DNA of 22,535 nt, taken from positions 1 to 22,535 of the forward strand of contig JAEYNH010000127.1 of assembly GCA_023412655.1 (NCBI GenBank), read 5' to 3'. Shown in pieces: positions 15,189-22,535 of the stretch; the first letter of the stretch is position 1; the number at the start of each line of letters is the position of its first letter. This DNA comes from Pseudomonadota bacterium. GTDB lineage: Bacteria; Pseudomonadota; Alphaproteobacteria; Caulobacterales; Caulobacteraceae. Position numbers and translations under genes: made by a program. A model generated the notes under the pieces. It saw nothing but the letters and a program-made list of their open reading frames with translations, had not been told where the DNA came from and searched no databases.

Positions 15189-15980
15189 ATGACCGAAGCC
15201 GCCGTTCTGTCGATACGGAACGCCTCGAAGACCTTCGGTCAGCGCCGCGCGCTCGACGGGGTTTCGCTGGACGTTCGCAAGGGCGAGATGATCGCCCTCA
15301 TCGGGCCCTCGGGCTCGGGTAAGTCCACGCTGCTGCGCTCGATCAGCGCGCTGCAGACCATCGACGCCGGCGGCAGCATCACCGCCTTCGATGCGCCGGT
15401 CCAGGAAAATGGCCGGGTCGCCCCCGGCGTGCGCAAGATCCGCACCCGGATCGGCATGATCTTCCAGCAGTTCAACCTGGTGGGCCGGCTGACGTTGTTC
15501 GCCAATGTCGCCCTGGGCTCCCTGGGCCGCATCGGCCTCGCCCGCGGCCTCCTGGGGCTCTGGCCGACCGAGACAAAACAGGCCGCCATGGCCGCCCTGA
15601 GCCGCTTCGGCCTGGCGGACTACGCCGGCCAGCGGGCCAACACCCTTTCGGGCGGCCAGCAGCAGCGCGGCGCCATCGCGCGCGCGCTCGTGCAGAAGGC
15701 CAAGATCATCCTGGCCGACGAGCCCGTCGCCTCCCTCGATCCCGTCTCCGCGCGCCGGGTGATGGAGATCCTGCGCGAGCTCAATGACAACGATGGCCTG
15801 ACCGTCATCGTCACCCTCCACCAGGTGGATTATGCGCTGCGCTACTGCGAGCGCGTGGTCGCCCTGAAAGCGGGCAAGGTCGTCTATGACGGCCCGCCCA
15901 GCGGCCTCGACAGGCCGCGTCTCATTGAAATCTACGGCCCCGAATTCGAGGACGTCTTCTGGGAAGGAGCGCCCCAATGA
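15189..15980 (+). CDS. phnC: Phosphonate/phosphate-type ABC transporter ATP-binding protein
   Basis: The 263-residue ATPase energises a binding-protein-dependent importer of the PhnCDE class. Walker A GPSGSGKST is at 39-47, the Q-loop at FQQF (92-95), signature LSGGQQQR at 153-160, Walker B ILADEP at 174-179 and the switch His211. ILADEPVASLDPVSA and the long segment between the Q-loop and signature are typical of PhnC. The start ATG at 15189 begins the family N-terminus; GGGGAAAG lies upstream though somewhat far. The frame extends back to 15078 with unconvincing sequence. Its end overlaps phnD by ATGA. No C-P lyase gene follows, so the importer may serve phosphonate, phosphite or phosphate itself. 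Confidence 0.9.
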   Translation: MTEAAVLSIRNASKTFGQRRALDGVSLDVRKGEMIALIGPSGSGKSTLLRSISALQTIDAGGSITAFDAPVQENGRVAPGVRKIRTRIGMIFQQFNLVGRLTLFANVALGSLGRIGLARGLLGLWPTETKQAAMAALSRFGLADYAGQRANTLSGGQQQRGAIARALVQKAKIILADEPVASLDPVSARRVMEILRELNDNDGLTVIVTLHQVDYALRYCERVVALKAGKVVYDGPPSGLDRPRLIEIYGPEFEDVFWEGAPQ

Positions 15981-16996
15981 TCCGTCGCCACCTGATCGGC
16001 GCAGCCCTGCTCGCCGCCGCCACGCTCGGCCTCGCCGGCTGTGGCGACAACAAGGGCGCCTCGCAGACCGCGGGCGGCAAGCCCGGCGAACTCACCTTCG
16101 CCATCCTCCCCGCCGAGGGCCAGGCCTCCATGGCGCCGCTCTGGCAGCCGCTGCTGGAGGACATGTCGGCGCAGCTTGGCGTGCCGGTGAAGCCGTTCTT
16201 CATCTCCAACTACACGGCCATGGTCGAGGCGATGCGCTTCAACCAGGTCCAGATGGGCTGGTTCTCGGCCGCGCCGGCCCTGCGGGCGACCGAGCGCGCC
16301 AACGGCGAGGTCCTGGGACGGGTGGTCGATGCCGGCGGCGACGCCACCTACAAGTCGGTGCTGATCGTCCGGAAGGGCAGCGGCCTGACCCTCGACAAGG
16401 TCCTCAAGTGCGACCGGACGCTCAACTTCGGCATCGGCGACGCCCAGTCCACCTCGGGTACTCTCGCGCCCATGGCCTACCTCTTCACGCCGCGCGGCAT
16501 CGATCCGGCCAAGTGCTTCAAGGCCGTGCGTTCGGCCAGCCATGAGGCCAATGTGCTGTCGGTGGGTACCGGCGTGCTGGACGTGGCGACCAACAACACC
16601 GTCGGCCTGCTGTTCAACCGCCGGCAGAAGCCCGAGATCGCCGACCGGATCGAGGTGATCTGGCAGTCCCCGCCGCTCCCCGAGTCCTCGATCGTCGTCC
16701 GCAAGGACCTGGACCCGGCGATGAAGGAGAAGATCCGCCAGTTCTTCCTCACCTACGGCACCGGCGACGATGCGGTGGGCGAGCGTCAGCGCAAGGTCCT
16801 GCAAGGCCTGGCCTATGGCGGCTTCCGGGCCGCGGACGACTCCTATCTCGACCCCGTGCGTGAAATGGAGGCGGCCGAAAAGCTGGCCGAGGCTCGTCGC
16901 TCGGGCGACCAGGGCCGCATCGCCAAGGCGCAGGCCGAGTTCGACAAGATCTCCGCGGCCGCCGCTCAGCGCCGCGCCACCTCGCCGGCGCTCTGA
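15977..16996 (+). CDS. phnD: Phosphonate/phosphate-type ABC transporter substrate-binding lipoprotein
   Basis: The 339-residue protein has a lipoprotein signal (lipobox LAGC, Cys22), so it should be tethered in the periplasm. The PhnD fold is shown by SNYTAMVEAMRFNQVQMGWFS-type sequence around 77-97, the anion-binding STSG at 158-161, SASHEANV at 187-194 and DVATNNT at 202-208. Cys145 and Cys180 could form a disulfide. About 45 residues at the C-terminus (from MEAAEKLAEARR) are charged and helical, possibly coiled coil, and follow the usual end of the binding domain. The ATG overlaps the phnC stop. Ligand specificity cannot be settled from sequence; related PhnD proteins bind phosphonates, phosphite or phosphate. 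Confidence 0.9.
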   Translation: MIRRHLIGAALLAAATLGLAGCGDNKGASQTAGGKPGELTFAILPAEGQASMAPLWQPLLEDMSAQLGVPVKPFFISNYTAMVEAMRFNQVQMGWFSAAPALRATERANGEVLGRVVDAGGDATYKSVLIVRKGSGLTLDKVLKCDRTLNFGIGDAQSTSGTLAPMAYLFTPRGIDPAKCFKAVRSASHEANVLSVGTGVLDVATNNTVGLLFNRRQKPEIADRIEVIWQSPPLPESSIVVRKDLDPAMKEKIRQFFLTYGTGDDAVGERQRKVLQGLAYGGFRAADDSYLDPVREMEAAEKLAEARRSGDQGRIAKAQAEFDKISAAAAQRRATSPAL

Positions 16997-16998
16997 AC

Positions 16999-17802
16999 AT
17001 GAGCGCCGACGCCTCCGCGGTCCCGCCGCCGCCCACCCGCAGCCTCGCTCAGCGTGCGCCGGACCTCCTGGTCTGGGGCGCGGTGGTCCTGCTGCTGCTG
17101 ATCAGCTTCAAGCCGGTGGAGGTGGGCAACTTCACCCGTCTCTTCACCAACTCCGAGAACATGCGCCTCTACGGCGCAGACCTGCTGCGGCCGGACTTCA
17201 CGGAGTGGCGCACCTACGTCGCCCAGATGTGGCTGACCATCCAGATCGCCCTCTGGGGGACGGCTCTGGCGGTGCTCGTGGCCGTGCCCTTTGGCCTCGC
17301 CTGCTCGCGCAACATCTCGCCGATCTGGCTGCAGCAGCCCATGCGGCTGCTGATGAACTTCCTGCGCTCCATCCCCGACCTGGTGCTGGGCACCCTGTTC
17401 CTCGTGGCGGTGGGCCTGGGCCCGTTCGCCGGCGTGATGGCCCTGGCCATCAACACCGCCGCCGTGCTCGCCAAGCTGTTCTCCGAGGCCGTGGAATCCA
17501 TCGACAAAGGCCCCGTGGAGGGCGTCCGCGCCACCGGCGCCGGCAAGCTGCACGAGATCGTCTGGGGCGTGATCCCGCAGGTGGCCCCGCTGTGGACCAG
17601 CTATGCGCTGTACCGCTTCGAATCCAATTCGCGCTCGGCCACGGTGCTGGGTCTGATCGGCGCGGGCGGCATCGGCCGGCTGCTGTTCGACAGCATCAAC
17701 GGCTTCGCCTACCACCAGCTCTCGGCGATCGTGATCGTGATCATCGTGGCCGTGTCGCTGATCGACCTGCTGTCGCAGGCGATGCGCAGCCGCCTGCTCT
17801 AG
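16999..17802 (+). CDS. phnE: Phosphonate/phosphate-type ABC transporter permease
   Basis: The 267-residue inner-membrane permease has about six hydrophobic segments (near 23-37, 73-98, 117-140, 142-162, 188-205 and 238-260). The EAA loop that contacts the ATPase reads EGVRATGAGKLHEIVWGVIPQ at about 174-194. It starts 2 bp after phnD, with no strong ribosome site, consistent with coupled translation. A single permease gene implies a homodimer, as in other PhnE systems. It ends the operon, 12 bp from the convergent NUDIX gene, with no clear terminator between them, so antisense overlap of the two transcripts is likely. Confidence 0.9.
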   Translation: MSADASAVPPPPTRSLAQRAPDLLVWGAVVLLLLISFKPVEVGNFTRLFTNSENMRLYGADLLRPDFTEWRTYVAQMWLTIQIALWGTALAVLVAVPFGLACSRNISPIWLQQPMRLLMNFLRSIPDLVLGTLFLVAVGLGPFAGVMALAINTAAVLAKLFSEAVESIDKGPVEGVRATGAGKLHEIVWGVIPQVAPLWTSYALYRFESNSRSATVLGLIGAGGIGRLLFDSINGFAYHQLSAIVIVIIVAVSLIDLLSQAMRSRLL

Positions 17803-17814
17803 GACCCTGGAGGG

Positions 17815-18261
17815 CTAGGGCTGGAAGTCGGCGAGGAGCTTCTTCAGCTCCTTCTCGTCCACCAGCTCGGCCGCCTCGGCGGGACTGACCCAGCGGCGCT
17901 CCCGCTGGTGCTGTTCCGGCCATTCGTCGCGCAGCTCGGTCACTTCGAGGCCATAGACGAACACCCGCACGTGCTGGGTGCGCCCGCTGCGGAGACGCTT
18001 GTCGTAGTGGTAGACGCCCAGGGCCTTGCGGCTGGTGGGACCCACCGCCCCGGCCTCCTCCAACGCCTCCTGGGCGGCCGAGGGGCCGGGCGCCAGCTTC
18101 TTGATCGGCCAGCCCTTGGGGATCACCCACCGCCGGGTCTCGCGGGAGGTGATCAGCAGGATCTGCAACTCGTCGCCCGAGCGCCGCCACGGCAGGGCCG
18201 CGTACTGTGTCTTGGGCTCCCGATCGGGCTCGGCGCGCAGGCGTTCCGGAGTCTTGGTCAT
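17815..18261 (-). CDS. NUDIX hydrolase, DIPP-like
   Basis: The 148-residue protein has a NUDIX box at 50-72. Measured against G-x5-E-x7-R-E-U-x-E-E-x-G-U, it keeps Gly50, Glu65, Glu68, Glu69 and Gly71, but has Leu56 for the first Glu and Gln64 for Arg. The catalytic acids Glu65, Glu68 and Glu69 are present, and VIPKGWP before the box is like alphaproteobacterial enzymes related to diphosphoinositol-polyphosphate phosphohydrolases. Such enzymes cleave nucleoside diphosphate derivatives or polyphosphorylated compounds. It starts 3 bp after the pit stop on the same strand, so it belongs to the DUF47-pit operon, which suggests a role in phosphate metabolism; substrate unknown. Confidence 0.85.
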   Translation of the reverse strand: MTKTPERLRAEPDREPKTQYAALPWRRSGDELQILLITSRETRRWVIPKGWPIKKLAPGPSAAQEALEEAGAVGPTSRKALGVYHYDKRLRSGRTQHVRVFVYGLEVTELRDEWPEQHQRERRWVSPAEAAELVDEKELKKLLADFQP

Positions 18262-18264
18262 TCC

Positions 18265-19281
18265 TTAGCCGGCCATGAGGTCCAGCCCGTGGGCCAGCCA
18301 GTAGAACAGCGCGCCCGTCACGCCCGCGGCCGGGATTGTCACGATCCACGCCCACACGATGTTCTTCGCCACACTCCAGCGGACGGCCGACATGCGCCGC
18401 GCCGCACCGACGCCGATGATCGAGCCGGTGATGGTATGCGTGGTCGACACCGGCACGCCAAGATTGGTGAAGAAGAAGAGCGCGATGGCGCCGCCGGTTT
18501 CGGCGCAGAAGCCCTGCTGAGGCGAGAGCCGGGTGATCTTCGAGCCCATGGTGTGGACGATGCGCCAGCCGCCGAACAGCGTGCCGAGCCCGAGGGCCGC
18601 CTGGCAGGTGATCACCACCCAGAAGGGCACGTGGAACTCCGCGCCCAGGTGTCCGTGCGAATAGAGCAGGACCGCGATGATCCCCATGGTCTTCTGGGCG
18701 TCATTGCCGCCGTGGCCGAGGGAGAACAGGGCGGCAGAGACCAGCTGCAGTTTGCGGAAGGCGCTGTCCGCGAACGACGGCGTCGCCCGTATGAAGGCCC
18801 AGGACGCGAGCAGCACCAGCACGAGCGCAAGGGCGAATCCCAGGGCCGGCGAGACCACGATGCCCGAGACGGTCTTGAGCACGCCTGACCACACGATCGG
18901 GTCGAGGCCCGCCTTGGCGATGCCGGCGCCCAGCAGGCCGCCGATCAGGGCGTGCGAGCTCGAAGAAGGAATCCCCAGGAACCAGGTGAAGAGGTTCCAG
19001 AAGATCGCGCCCCCGAGGGCGCCGAAGATCACCGCGTCCGAGATGATGTCGGGCTGAAGGATGCCCTTGCCGACCGTGTTGGCCACGTGCAGGCCGAAGA
19101 ACAGGAAGGCGATGAAGTTGAAGAAGGCGGCCCAGACCACGGCCCACCTCGCCGGCAGGACGCGCGTCGAGACCACCGTGGCGATGGAGTTGGCCGCGTC
19201 GTGCAGGCCGTTCAGGAAGTCGAAGAAGAGCGCCACCCCGATCAGGAAGATCAGGATGAGGCTCATGCCGCCGATGTCCAT
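18265..19281 (-). CDS. pit: PiT family inorganic phosphate transporter
   Basis: This 338-residue inner-membrane carrier imports phosphate (often as a metal-phosphate complex) using the ion gradient. The duplicated PiT signatures are FDFLNGLHDAANSIA at 20-34 and GHGGNDAQKTMG at 189-200, with GIPSSSSHALIGG near 103-115 and GVPVSTTHTITGS at 275-287. About ten hydrophobic segments are visible. Length suits the short bacterial Pit type. It starts 12 bp after the DUF47 gene; AGGG lies before the ATG at 19281, and a second ATG at 19266 is possible. Pairing of DUF47 with pit is common and DUF47 is thought to modulate the carrier. Confidence 0.92.
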   Translation of the reverse strand: MDIGGMSLILIFLIGVALFFDFLNGLHDAANSIATVVSTRVLPARWAVVWAAFFNFIAFLFFGLHVANTVGKGILQPDIISDAVIFGALGGAIFWNLFTWFLGIPSSSSHALIGGLLGAGIAKAGLDPIVWSGVLKTVSGIVVSPALGFALALVLVLLASWAFIRATPSFADSAFRKLQLVSAALFSLGHGGNDAQKTMGIIAVLLYSHGHLGAEFHVPFWVVITCQAALGLGTLFGGWRIVHTMGSKITRLSPQQGFCAETGGAIALFFFTNLGVPVSTTHTITGSIIGVGAARRMSAVRWSVAKNIVWAWIVTIPAAGVTGALFYWLAHGLDLMAG

Positions 19282-19293
19282 GCGCGGCCGCCC

Positions 19294-19938
19294 TTAGAGA
19301 TGTTCGATCAGCACGCCGCTGATCCGGTTGGCCACGTCCTCGAGGCGGTCCACCACCTTCTCCAGGTGGTCGTAGATCTCACCGCCAATGATGAAGCCCA
19401 TCGGGTCCTCGCGGGCGGGGCCGCGGTACAGCGCCCGCATGCCGTGGTCGTAGAGGTGGTCCGACTCCTCCTCGAGCTTGGTGATCTGCTCGGTGATCTC
19501 GTTGAGCCGGTGGGCGTTCGCCTTCATCTGGCGCAGCAGCGGCACGGCGTCGTGCGTGAGCTCCGCGGTCCGGACGATGATGTCGCCCAGCCGCACCATG
19601 TCGGGCTCGAAGGCCCGGATGTCGAACAGGGTCACGACCTTGGCGGTCTTGTGCATCTGGTCGACGGCGTCGTCCATCGAGCCGATCAGGTTGCGGATGT
19701 CGCTCCGGTCGAAGGGGGTGATGAACGTCCGCCGGACCGCCTGCATCACCTCGCGGGTCACCTCGTCGGCGGCTTCTTCGTGGCGGGCGATGTCGGCGCA
19801 CAGCATCGGCACGCGATCCCCGCCGTCCAGCAGTTCCCGCAGCGACTTCGCCCCGGCGCAGATGGTCCGCGAATGGGCTTCGAAGAGGTCGAAGAAGCCC
19901 GCTTCCTTGGGCATGATGGCGTTGAACCAGCTGAGCAT
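19294..19938 (-). CDS. DUF47 (PhoU-like) protein, Pit partner
   Basis: The 214-residue protein is all-helical and PhoU-like (DUF47, COG1392). It starts MLSWFNAIMPKEAGFFDLFEAHS, typical of the family, and contains RHEEAADEVTREV near 52-64, FITPFDRSDIRNLIGSMDDAVD near 71-92 and HLEKVVDRLEDVANRI near the C-terminus; the acidic E-x2-x2-D patterns are proposed metal sites in PhoU. It is the first gene of DUF47-pit-NUDIX. The ATG at 19938 has GAGAG about 9 bases upstream; the frame extends further only through the promoter and antisense to the porin. Likely regulator of the adjacent carrier, acting at the inner membrane face. Confidence 0.88.
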   Translation of the reverse strand: MLSWFNAIMPKEAGFFDLFEAHSRTICAGAKSLRELLDGGDRVPMLCADIARHEEAADEVTREVMQAVRRTFITPFDRSDIRNLIGSMDDAVDQMHKTAKVVTLFDIRAFEPDMVRLGDIIVRTAELTHDAVPLLRQMKANAHRLNEITEQITKLEEESDHLYDHGMRALYRGPAREDPMGFIIGGEIYDHLEKVVDRLEDVANRISGVLIEHL

Positions 19939-19967
19939 CAGGGGTCTCTCGGAGAAGCGCGGAGAAA

Positions 19968-19985
19968 GGCCGTACACGGACGGCC
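19968..19985. repeat. Small inverted repeat in the DUF47 leader
   Basis: GGCCGT (19968-19973) and ACGGCC (19980-19985) form a perfect 6-bp stem with loop ACACGG, 30 bp upstream of the DUF47 start. It may be a hairpin in the 5' leader; role unknown. Confidence 0.35.
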
Positions 19986-20023
19986 GCCGCTCTACAACGC
20001 CTGAGCATCCGCCGCCAGAACCC

Positions 20024-20096
20024 GTGTCACACGACCTTCGTGGAAGCGACGCCGAACTGTCGCCGAACCGTGGCGGAGCTGTCGCAGAGCCTCGGT
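20024..20096 (+). promoter_or_regulatory. Phased PHO-box-like array upstream of the porin
   Basis: Seven-base elements recur every 11 bp: GTGTCAC at 20024, CCTTCGT at 20035, GCGACGC at 20046, CTGTCGC at 20057, CCGTGGC at 20068, CTGTCGC at 20079 and CCTCGGT at 20090, separated by 4-base spacers (ACGA, GGAA, CGAA, CGAA, GGAG, AGAG). This is the geometry of PhoB sites. The elements at 20024, 20057 and 20079 match CTGTCA(C/T) best; the others are degenerate. A -10-like TATCT at 20096-20100 starts 10 bp after the second CTGTCGC, as in PhoB-activated promoters. Porin and pstS are fitting targets; the divergent DUF47-pit genes could also respond. Confidence 0.65.
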
Positions 20097-20151
20097 ATCT
20101 CGCCGCGGAGCCCAGGAAGGGCGTCGGGGATACGGGACAAGGATCCAGAGA

Positions 20152-21432
20152 ATGCAGACCAAGACCTCGCTGCTGCGCGGGGCCGGCGCGGCCCTTGCGC
20201 TGGCGCTCGGCGCGGGCGCCGGCGCGCACGCCCAGGAGACCACGACCATCTGGAAGGGCGCGCCGCAGTGGATCAACGACGATGTGACCTTCAAGGTCCG
20301 CGGCCGGATCCTGGTCGACTACGTCGGGCAGGACATCGACCGTGAAGCTCCGTTGCCGGACTACCAGACCAGCAACGTCCGCGGCCGGCAGGTCTTCCTC
20401 GGCGTCGAGGGCAAGCTGAACAACTACATCGGCTACAAGGCCGAGGGCGGCGCCGTGAACGGCGGAGCCTGGGCCTGGGACGACGTGGTCATCGAGTACC
20501 GGCCGAACGACTTCACCTCGATCGCCGCGGGCAACATCAAGGCCACCGGCCTCGAGAACATGACCTCCACCCGCTTCATCAGCTTCATGGAGCGGGGCCC
20601 GTACGGGGAGATCGCCGTCGACAGCTACCTGCTGTCGCTGGTCGGGCGGGTGAACGGCCTCAACTGGACCCTGACGGGGCAGGTGGCGGGCGGCAGCCTC
20701 AACTCCAGCGACGTGAACAACACCGGGACCGCGAACCCCGGGTCGAAGGAGCGGATCGGCTGGACCGCGCGCGGCACCTATGCGCCGATCCTGACCGACG
20801 ACACCAAGGTGCACCTGGGTCTGTCAGGCCGTCAGCGCAACCATGGCGACGAGAGCGCCTTCAACTACGCCGGCCGCCCCAACACCGCCTATGGCGACTC
20901 CGGGCGCTACTTCCAGACGGGGGCCATCGGCGACACCGACGTGACCATCGCGGGCGAGGCGGCGGTGGTGTTCAAGAGCTTCTCGGTCCAGGGCGAGTAC
21001 GCGCAGATCGATGTTGACCGGCTGCAGACCGTGGCCGGCGGCGGCTCAAACCCCAAGCTCAAGCTCGGCTACGCCTTCGTGAGCTTCTGGCCGACGGGCG
21101 AGACCCGCAACTACGACCCCACCAAGGGTGAGTTCGGCCGGCCGAAGATCCTCAACCCGATCACCGCGGGCGGCCTGGGCGGCGTCGAACTCCTGGCCCG
21201 CTACGACTACGTGGACCTTACCTCCGCCTACGACACGGCCGCCACGGCCGCCGGGCGGACGCTCAGCCAGGACGCGGGCAAGTACAAGGCCGTCACGCTC
21301 GGGGCCAACTACTACCCGACGTCCTACGTGCGCCTGCAGGCCAACTGGACGAAGGCCAAGGTGGACAACCCCGGCCCCGGCCGGAACGTCGACATCAACC
21401 AGTTCCAGGTCCGGGCGCAGCTCGACTTCTGA
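20152..21432 (+). CDS. OprP/OprO-type phosphate-selective porin
   Basis: The 426-residue outer-membrane protein starts with a Sec signal (hydrophobic run 8-25, cleavage likely after AHA or AHAQ). It ends LDF with the terminal Phe needed for barrel insertion. Sequence such as VTFKVRGRILVDY, NVRGRQVFLGVEGKLNN and ARYDYVDL, with alternating beta-strand patterns, matches the phosphate-selective porin O/P family. These trimeric channels take up phosphate or polyphosphate under starvation. GGA lies about 10 bases before the ATG. The gene follows a PHO-like array and is followed 35 bp later by pstS, so both are probably induced together. Anion selectivity is inferred from family and context. Confidence 0.88.
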   Translation: MQTKTSLLRGAGAALALALGAGAGAHAQETTTIWKGAPQWINDDVTFKVRGRILVDYVGQDIDREAPLPDYQTSNVRGRQVFLGVEGKLNNYIGYKAEGGAVNGGAWAWDDVVIEYRPNDFTSIAAGNIKATGLENMTSTRFISFMERGPYGEIAVDSYLLSLVGRVNGLNWTLTGQVAGGSLNSSDVNNTGTANPGSKERIGWTARGTYAPILTDDTKVHLGLSGRQRNHGDESAFNYAGRPNTAYGDSGRYFQTGAIGDTDVTIAGEAAVVFKSFSVQGEYAQIDVDRLQTVAGGGSNPKLKLGYAFVSFWPTGETRNYDPTKGEFGRPKILNPITAGGLGGVELLARYDYVDLTSAYDTAATAAGRTLSQDAGKYKAVTLGANYYPTSYVRLQANWTKAKVDNPGPGRNVDINQFQVRAQLDF

Positions 21433-21467
21433 CGTCCCACGAACCTCCGGACAGGAAAGAGATCTCC

Positions 21468-22505
21468 ATGAAGACGCTGCTGGGTTGCGCCGCCACGCTG
21501 GCGCTCCTGCTGCCGGCTGCGCAGGCGCATGCCGCCCGCGACTACGTCTGGGCCGCCGGTTCCTCCACGGTCTTCCCGTTCGCCACCCGGGTGGCCGAGA
21601 ACTACGCCCGCAAGACGGGCGCAAAGCCGCCGAAGGTCGAGAGCCTTGGCACGGGCGGCGGCATCAAGCTGTTCTGCGGCGGGCTGGGCGACGGCTTCCC
21701 GGACATCGCCAACGCCTCGCGCCCGATGAAGAAGTCGGAGTTCGACCAGTGCGCCGCCAAGGGCGTGAAGGATATCGTCCAGATCCGCATCGGCTATGAC
21801 GGCATCGTGGTGGCCACCGACAAGGACGGGCCCGACTACGCCTTCAAGCCGGAGCACCTGTTCCAGGGGCTGTCCCAGAACGTCATGCGCGGCGGTCGTT
21901 TCGTGGCCAACCCGTACAAGACCTGGGATGAAGTGGGCTCCGGCCTGCCCGGCAACCGCATCCTGGTCTACGGGCCGCCACCCACCTCGGGGACGCGGGA
22001 CGCCTTCCTCGAGTTGGGGATCGAGGCCGGGGCGCGCAGGTTCCCCACCGCCGACGCCCTGCGCTCGGACAATGAGGCGGGCTTCAAGAAGATGGTCGAT
22101 CCGCTGCGCAAGGACGGCTGGGTCGACGCCGGCGAGAACGACAACGTCATCGTCCAGACCCTGACCAAGACACCGGGCGCCCTGGGCGTGTTCGGCTACT
22201 CGTTCCTCGAGCAGAACATGGACAAGGTGAAGGCGGCCAGCATCGGCGGGGTGAAGCCCACCGCGGCCACCATCTCGAACGGCAGCTATCCGCTGTCGCG
22301 CTCGCTGTACATCTACGTGAAGAAAGGCCGTCTTCCCCAGACCAAGGGGCTGCAGGCCTATGTGAACGAGTTCGTGTCGGACGCGGCCACCGGCCGCGGC
22401 GGCTACCTGCAGCAACGGGGGCTGATCCCGCTGCCGGCCAGCCAGCACGAGGCCAACAAGACTGCCGCCCGCAACATGCCGCCCATGGCCCGCCCGGCCA
22501 GCTAG
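21468..22505 (+). CDS. pstS: PstS-type periplasmic phosphate-binding protein
   Basis: The 345-residue protein has a Sec signal (about 1-22, no lipobox at the cleavage site). It has the PBP-like fold with phosphate-contact segments GSSTVFPF at 31-38, GTGGG at 61-65, NASRPM at 82-87 and TSGTRD at 173-178, plus GALGVFGYSF later. It binds phosphate in the periplasm and delivers it to PstCA. AGGAAAG precedes the ATG at 21468 and the gene is 35 bp after the porin, so they form an operon. The Cys70/Cys95 pair could form a disulfide. The rest of the pst operon is not in this window. Confidence 0.9.
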   Translation: MKTLLGCAATLALLLPAAQAHAARDYVWAAGSSTVFPFATRVAENYARKTGAKPPKVESLGTGGGIKLFCGGLGDGFPDIANASRPMKKSEFDQCAAKGVKDIVQIRIGYDGIVVATDKDGPDYAFKPEHLFQGLSQNVMRGGRFVANPYKTWDEVGSGLPGNRILVYGPPPTSGTRDAFLELGIEAGARRFPTADALRSDNEAGFKKMVDPLRKDGWVDAGENDNVIVQTLTKTPGALGVFGYSFLEQNMDKVKAASIGGVKPTAATISNGSYPLSRSLYIYVKKGRLPQTKGLQAYVNEFVSDAATGRGGYLQQRGLIPLPASQHEANKTAARNMPPMARPAS

Positions 22506-22511
22506 CCGGGT

Positions 22512-22534
22512 GGGAGGTTGTCAGGGCGCCTCCC
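22512..22534 (+). terminator. Possible hairpin after pstS at the window edge
   Basis: GGGAGG (22512-22517) and CCTCCC (22529-22534) can pair across an 11-base loop just after the pstS stop. The window ends one base later, so a T-run cannot be checked. Confidence 0.35.
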
Positions 22535-22535
22535 C

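Noticed and set aside
16770..17888. 372-codon open frame over phnD and phnE
   Set aside because: It overlaps two well-supported genes in another frame and is Arg/Pro/Ala-rich without family features.
21324..22448. 374-codon minus-strand frame opposite pstS
   Set aside because: Antisense shadow of pstS and the porin end; no ribosome site or family match.

Overview
The window is very GC-rich DNA with almost every third codon position G or C. It carries an alphaproteobacterial gene set, and the protein sequences read like Caulobacteraceae (Caulobacter/Phenylobacterium type). That placement rests on recognition of PriA, the lysine/ornithine decarboxylase plus deoxyhypusine-synthase-like pair and PhnCDE, not on a search. 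Genes are dense and ordinary in codon use. No IS element, phage gene, CRISPR array, tRNA or rRNA was seen.

Layout. (1) 1-1865: end of an upstream reading frame, then the helicase part of PriA. (2) 1911-2705 (minus): TerC-family membrane protein. (3) 3192-5251: a secreted CHAP-domain protein and a pentapeptide-repeat protein, preceded by a 486-bp intergenic region with a consensus DnaA box. (4) 5253-8554: a TetR regulator translationally coupled to a DUF488 protein, divergent from an MFS transporter over two palindromic operators, then an alpha/beta hydrolase. (5) 8574-8828 (minus): a small, very hydrophilic protein. (6) 8939-12236: a b-type cytochrome and a Tat-exported sulfite-oxidase-fold molybdoenzyme with overlapping start and stop, then TIGR00266/AIM24, VOC and EthD-family genes. 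(7) 12294-14721 (minus): a polyamine pair, a fold-III PLP decarboxylase and a deoxyhypusine-synthase-like enzyme, each followed by a strong terminator. (8) 15189-22505: a phosphorus acquisition region.

The phosphorus region is the most coherent part. phnC-phnD-phnE encode a complete phosphonate/phosphate-type ABC importer with no C-P lyase genes nearby. Convergent with it lies DUF47 (PhoU-like)-pit-NUDIX. Divergent from DUF47 lies an OprP/OprO-type porin followed by a PstS-type binding protein. The porin promoter region carries 7-bp elements at a strict 11-bp period resembling PHO boxes, with a -10-like TATCT 10 bp after the best ones. I infer PhoB control of porin-pstS and possibly of the divergent DUF47-pit-NUDIX genes. 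Together the genes would give an outer-membrane pore, two periplasmic binding proteins, one complete ABC importer and a low-affinity carrier.

The strongest unusual observations are the phased PHO-like array, the apparent loss of one of the two PriA zinc sites, the reading-frame switch at an ATGA at the start of the PriA segment, the bacterial deoxyhypusine-synthase-like enzyme beside a decarboxylase with a basic C-terminal tail, the twin TetR operators, and the cytochrome b/molybdoenzyme pair.
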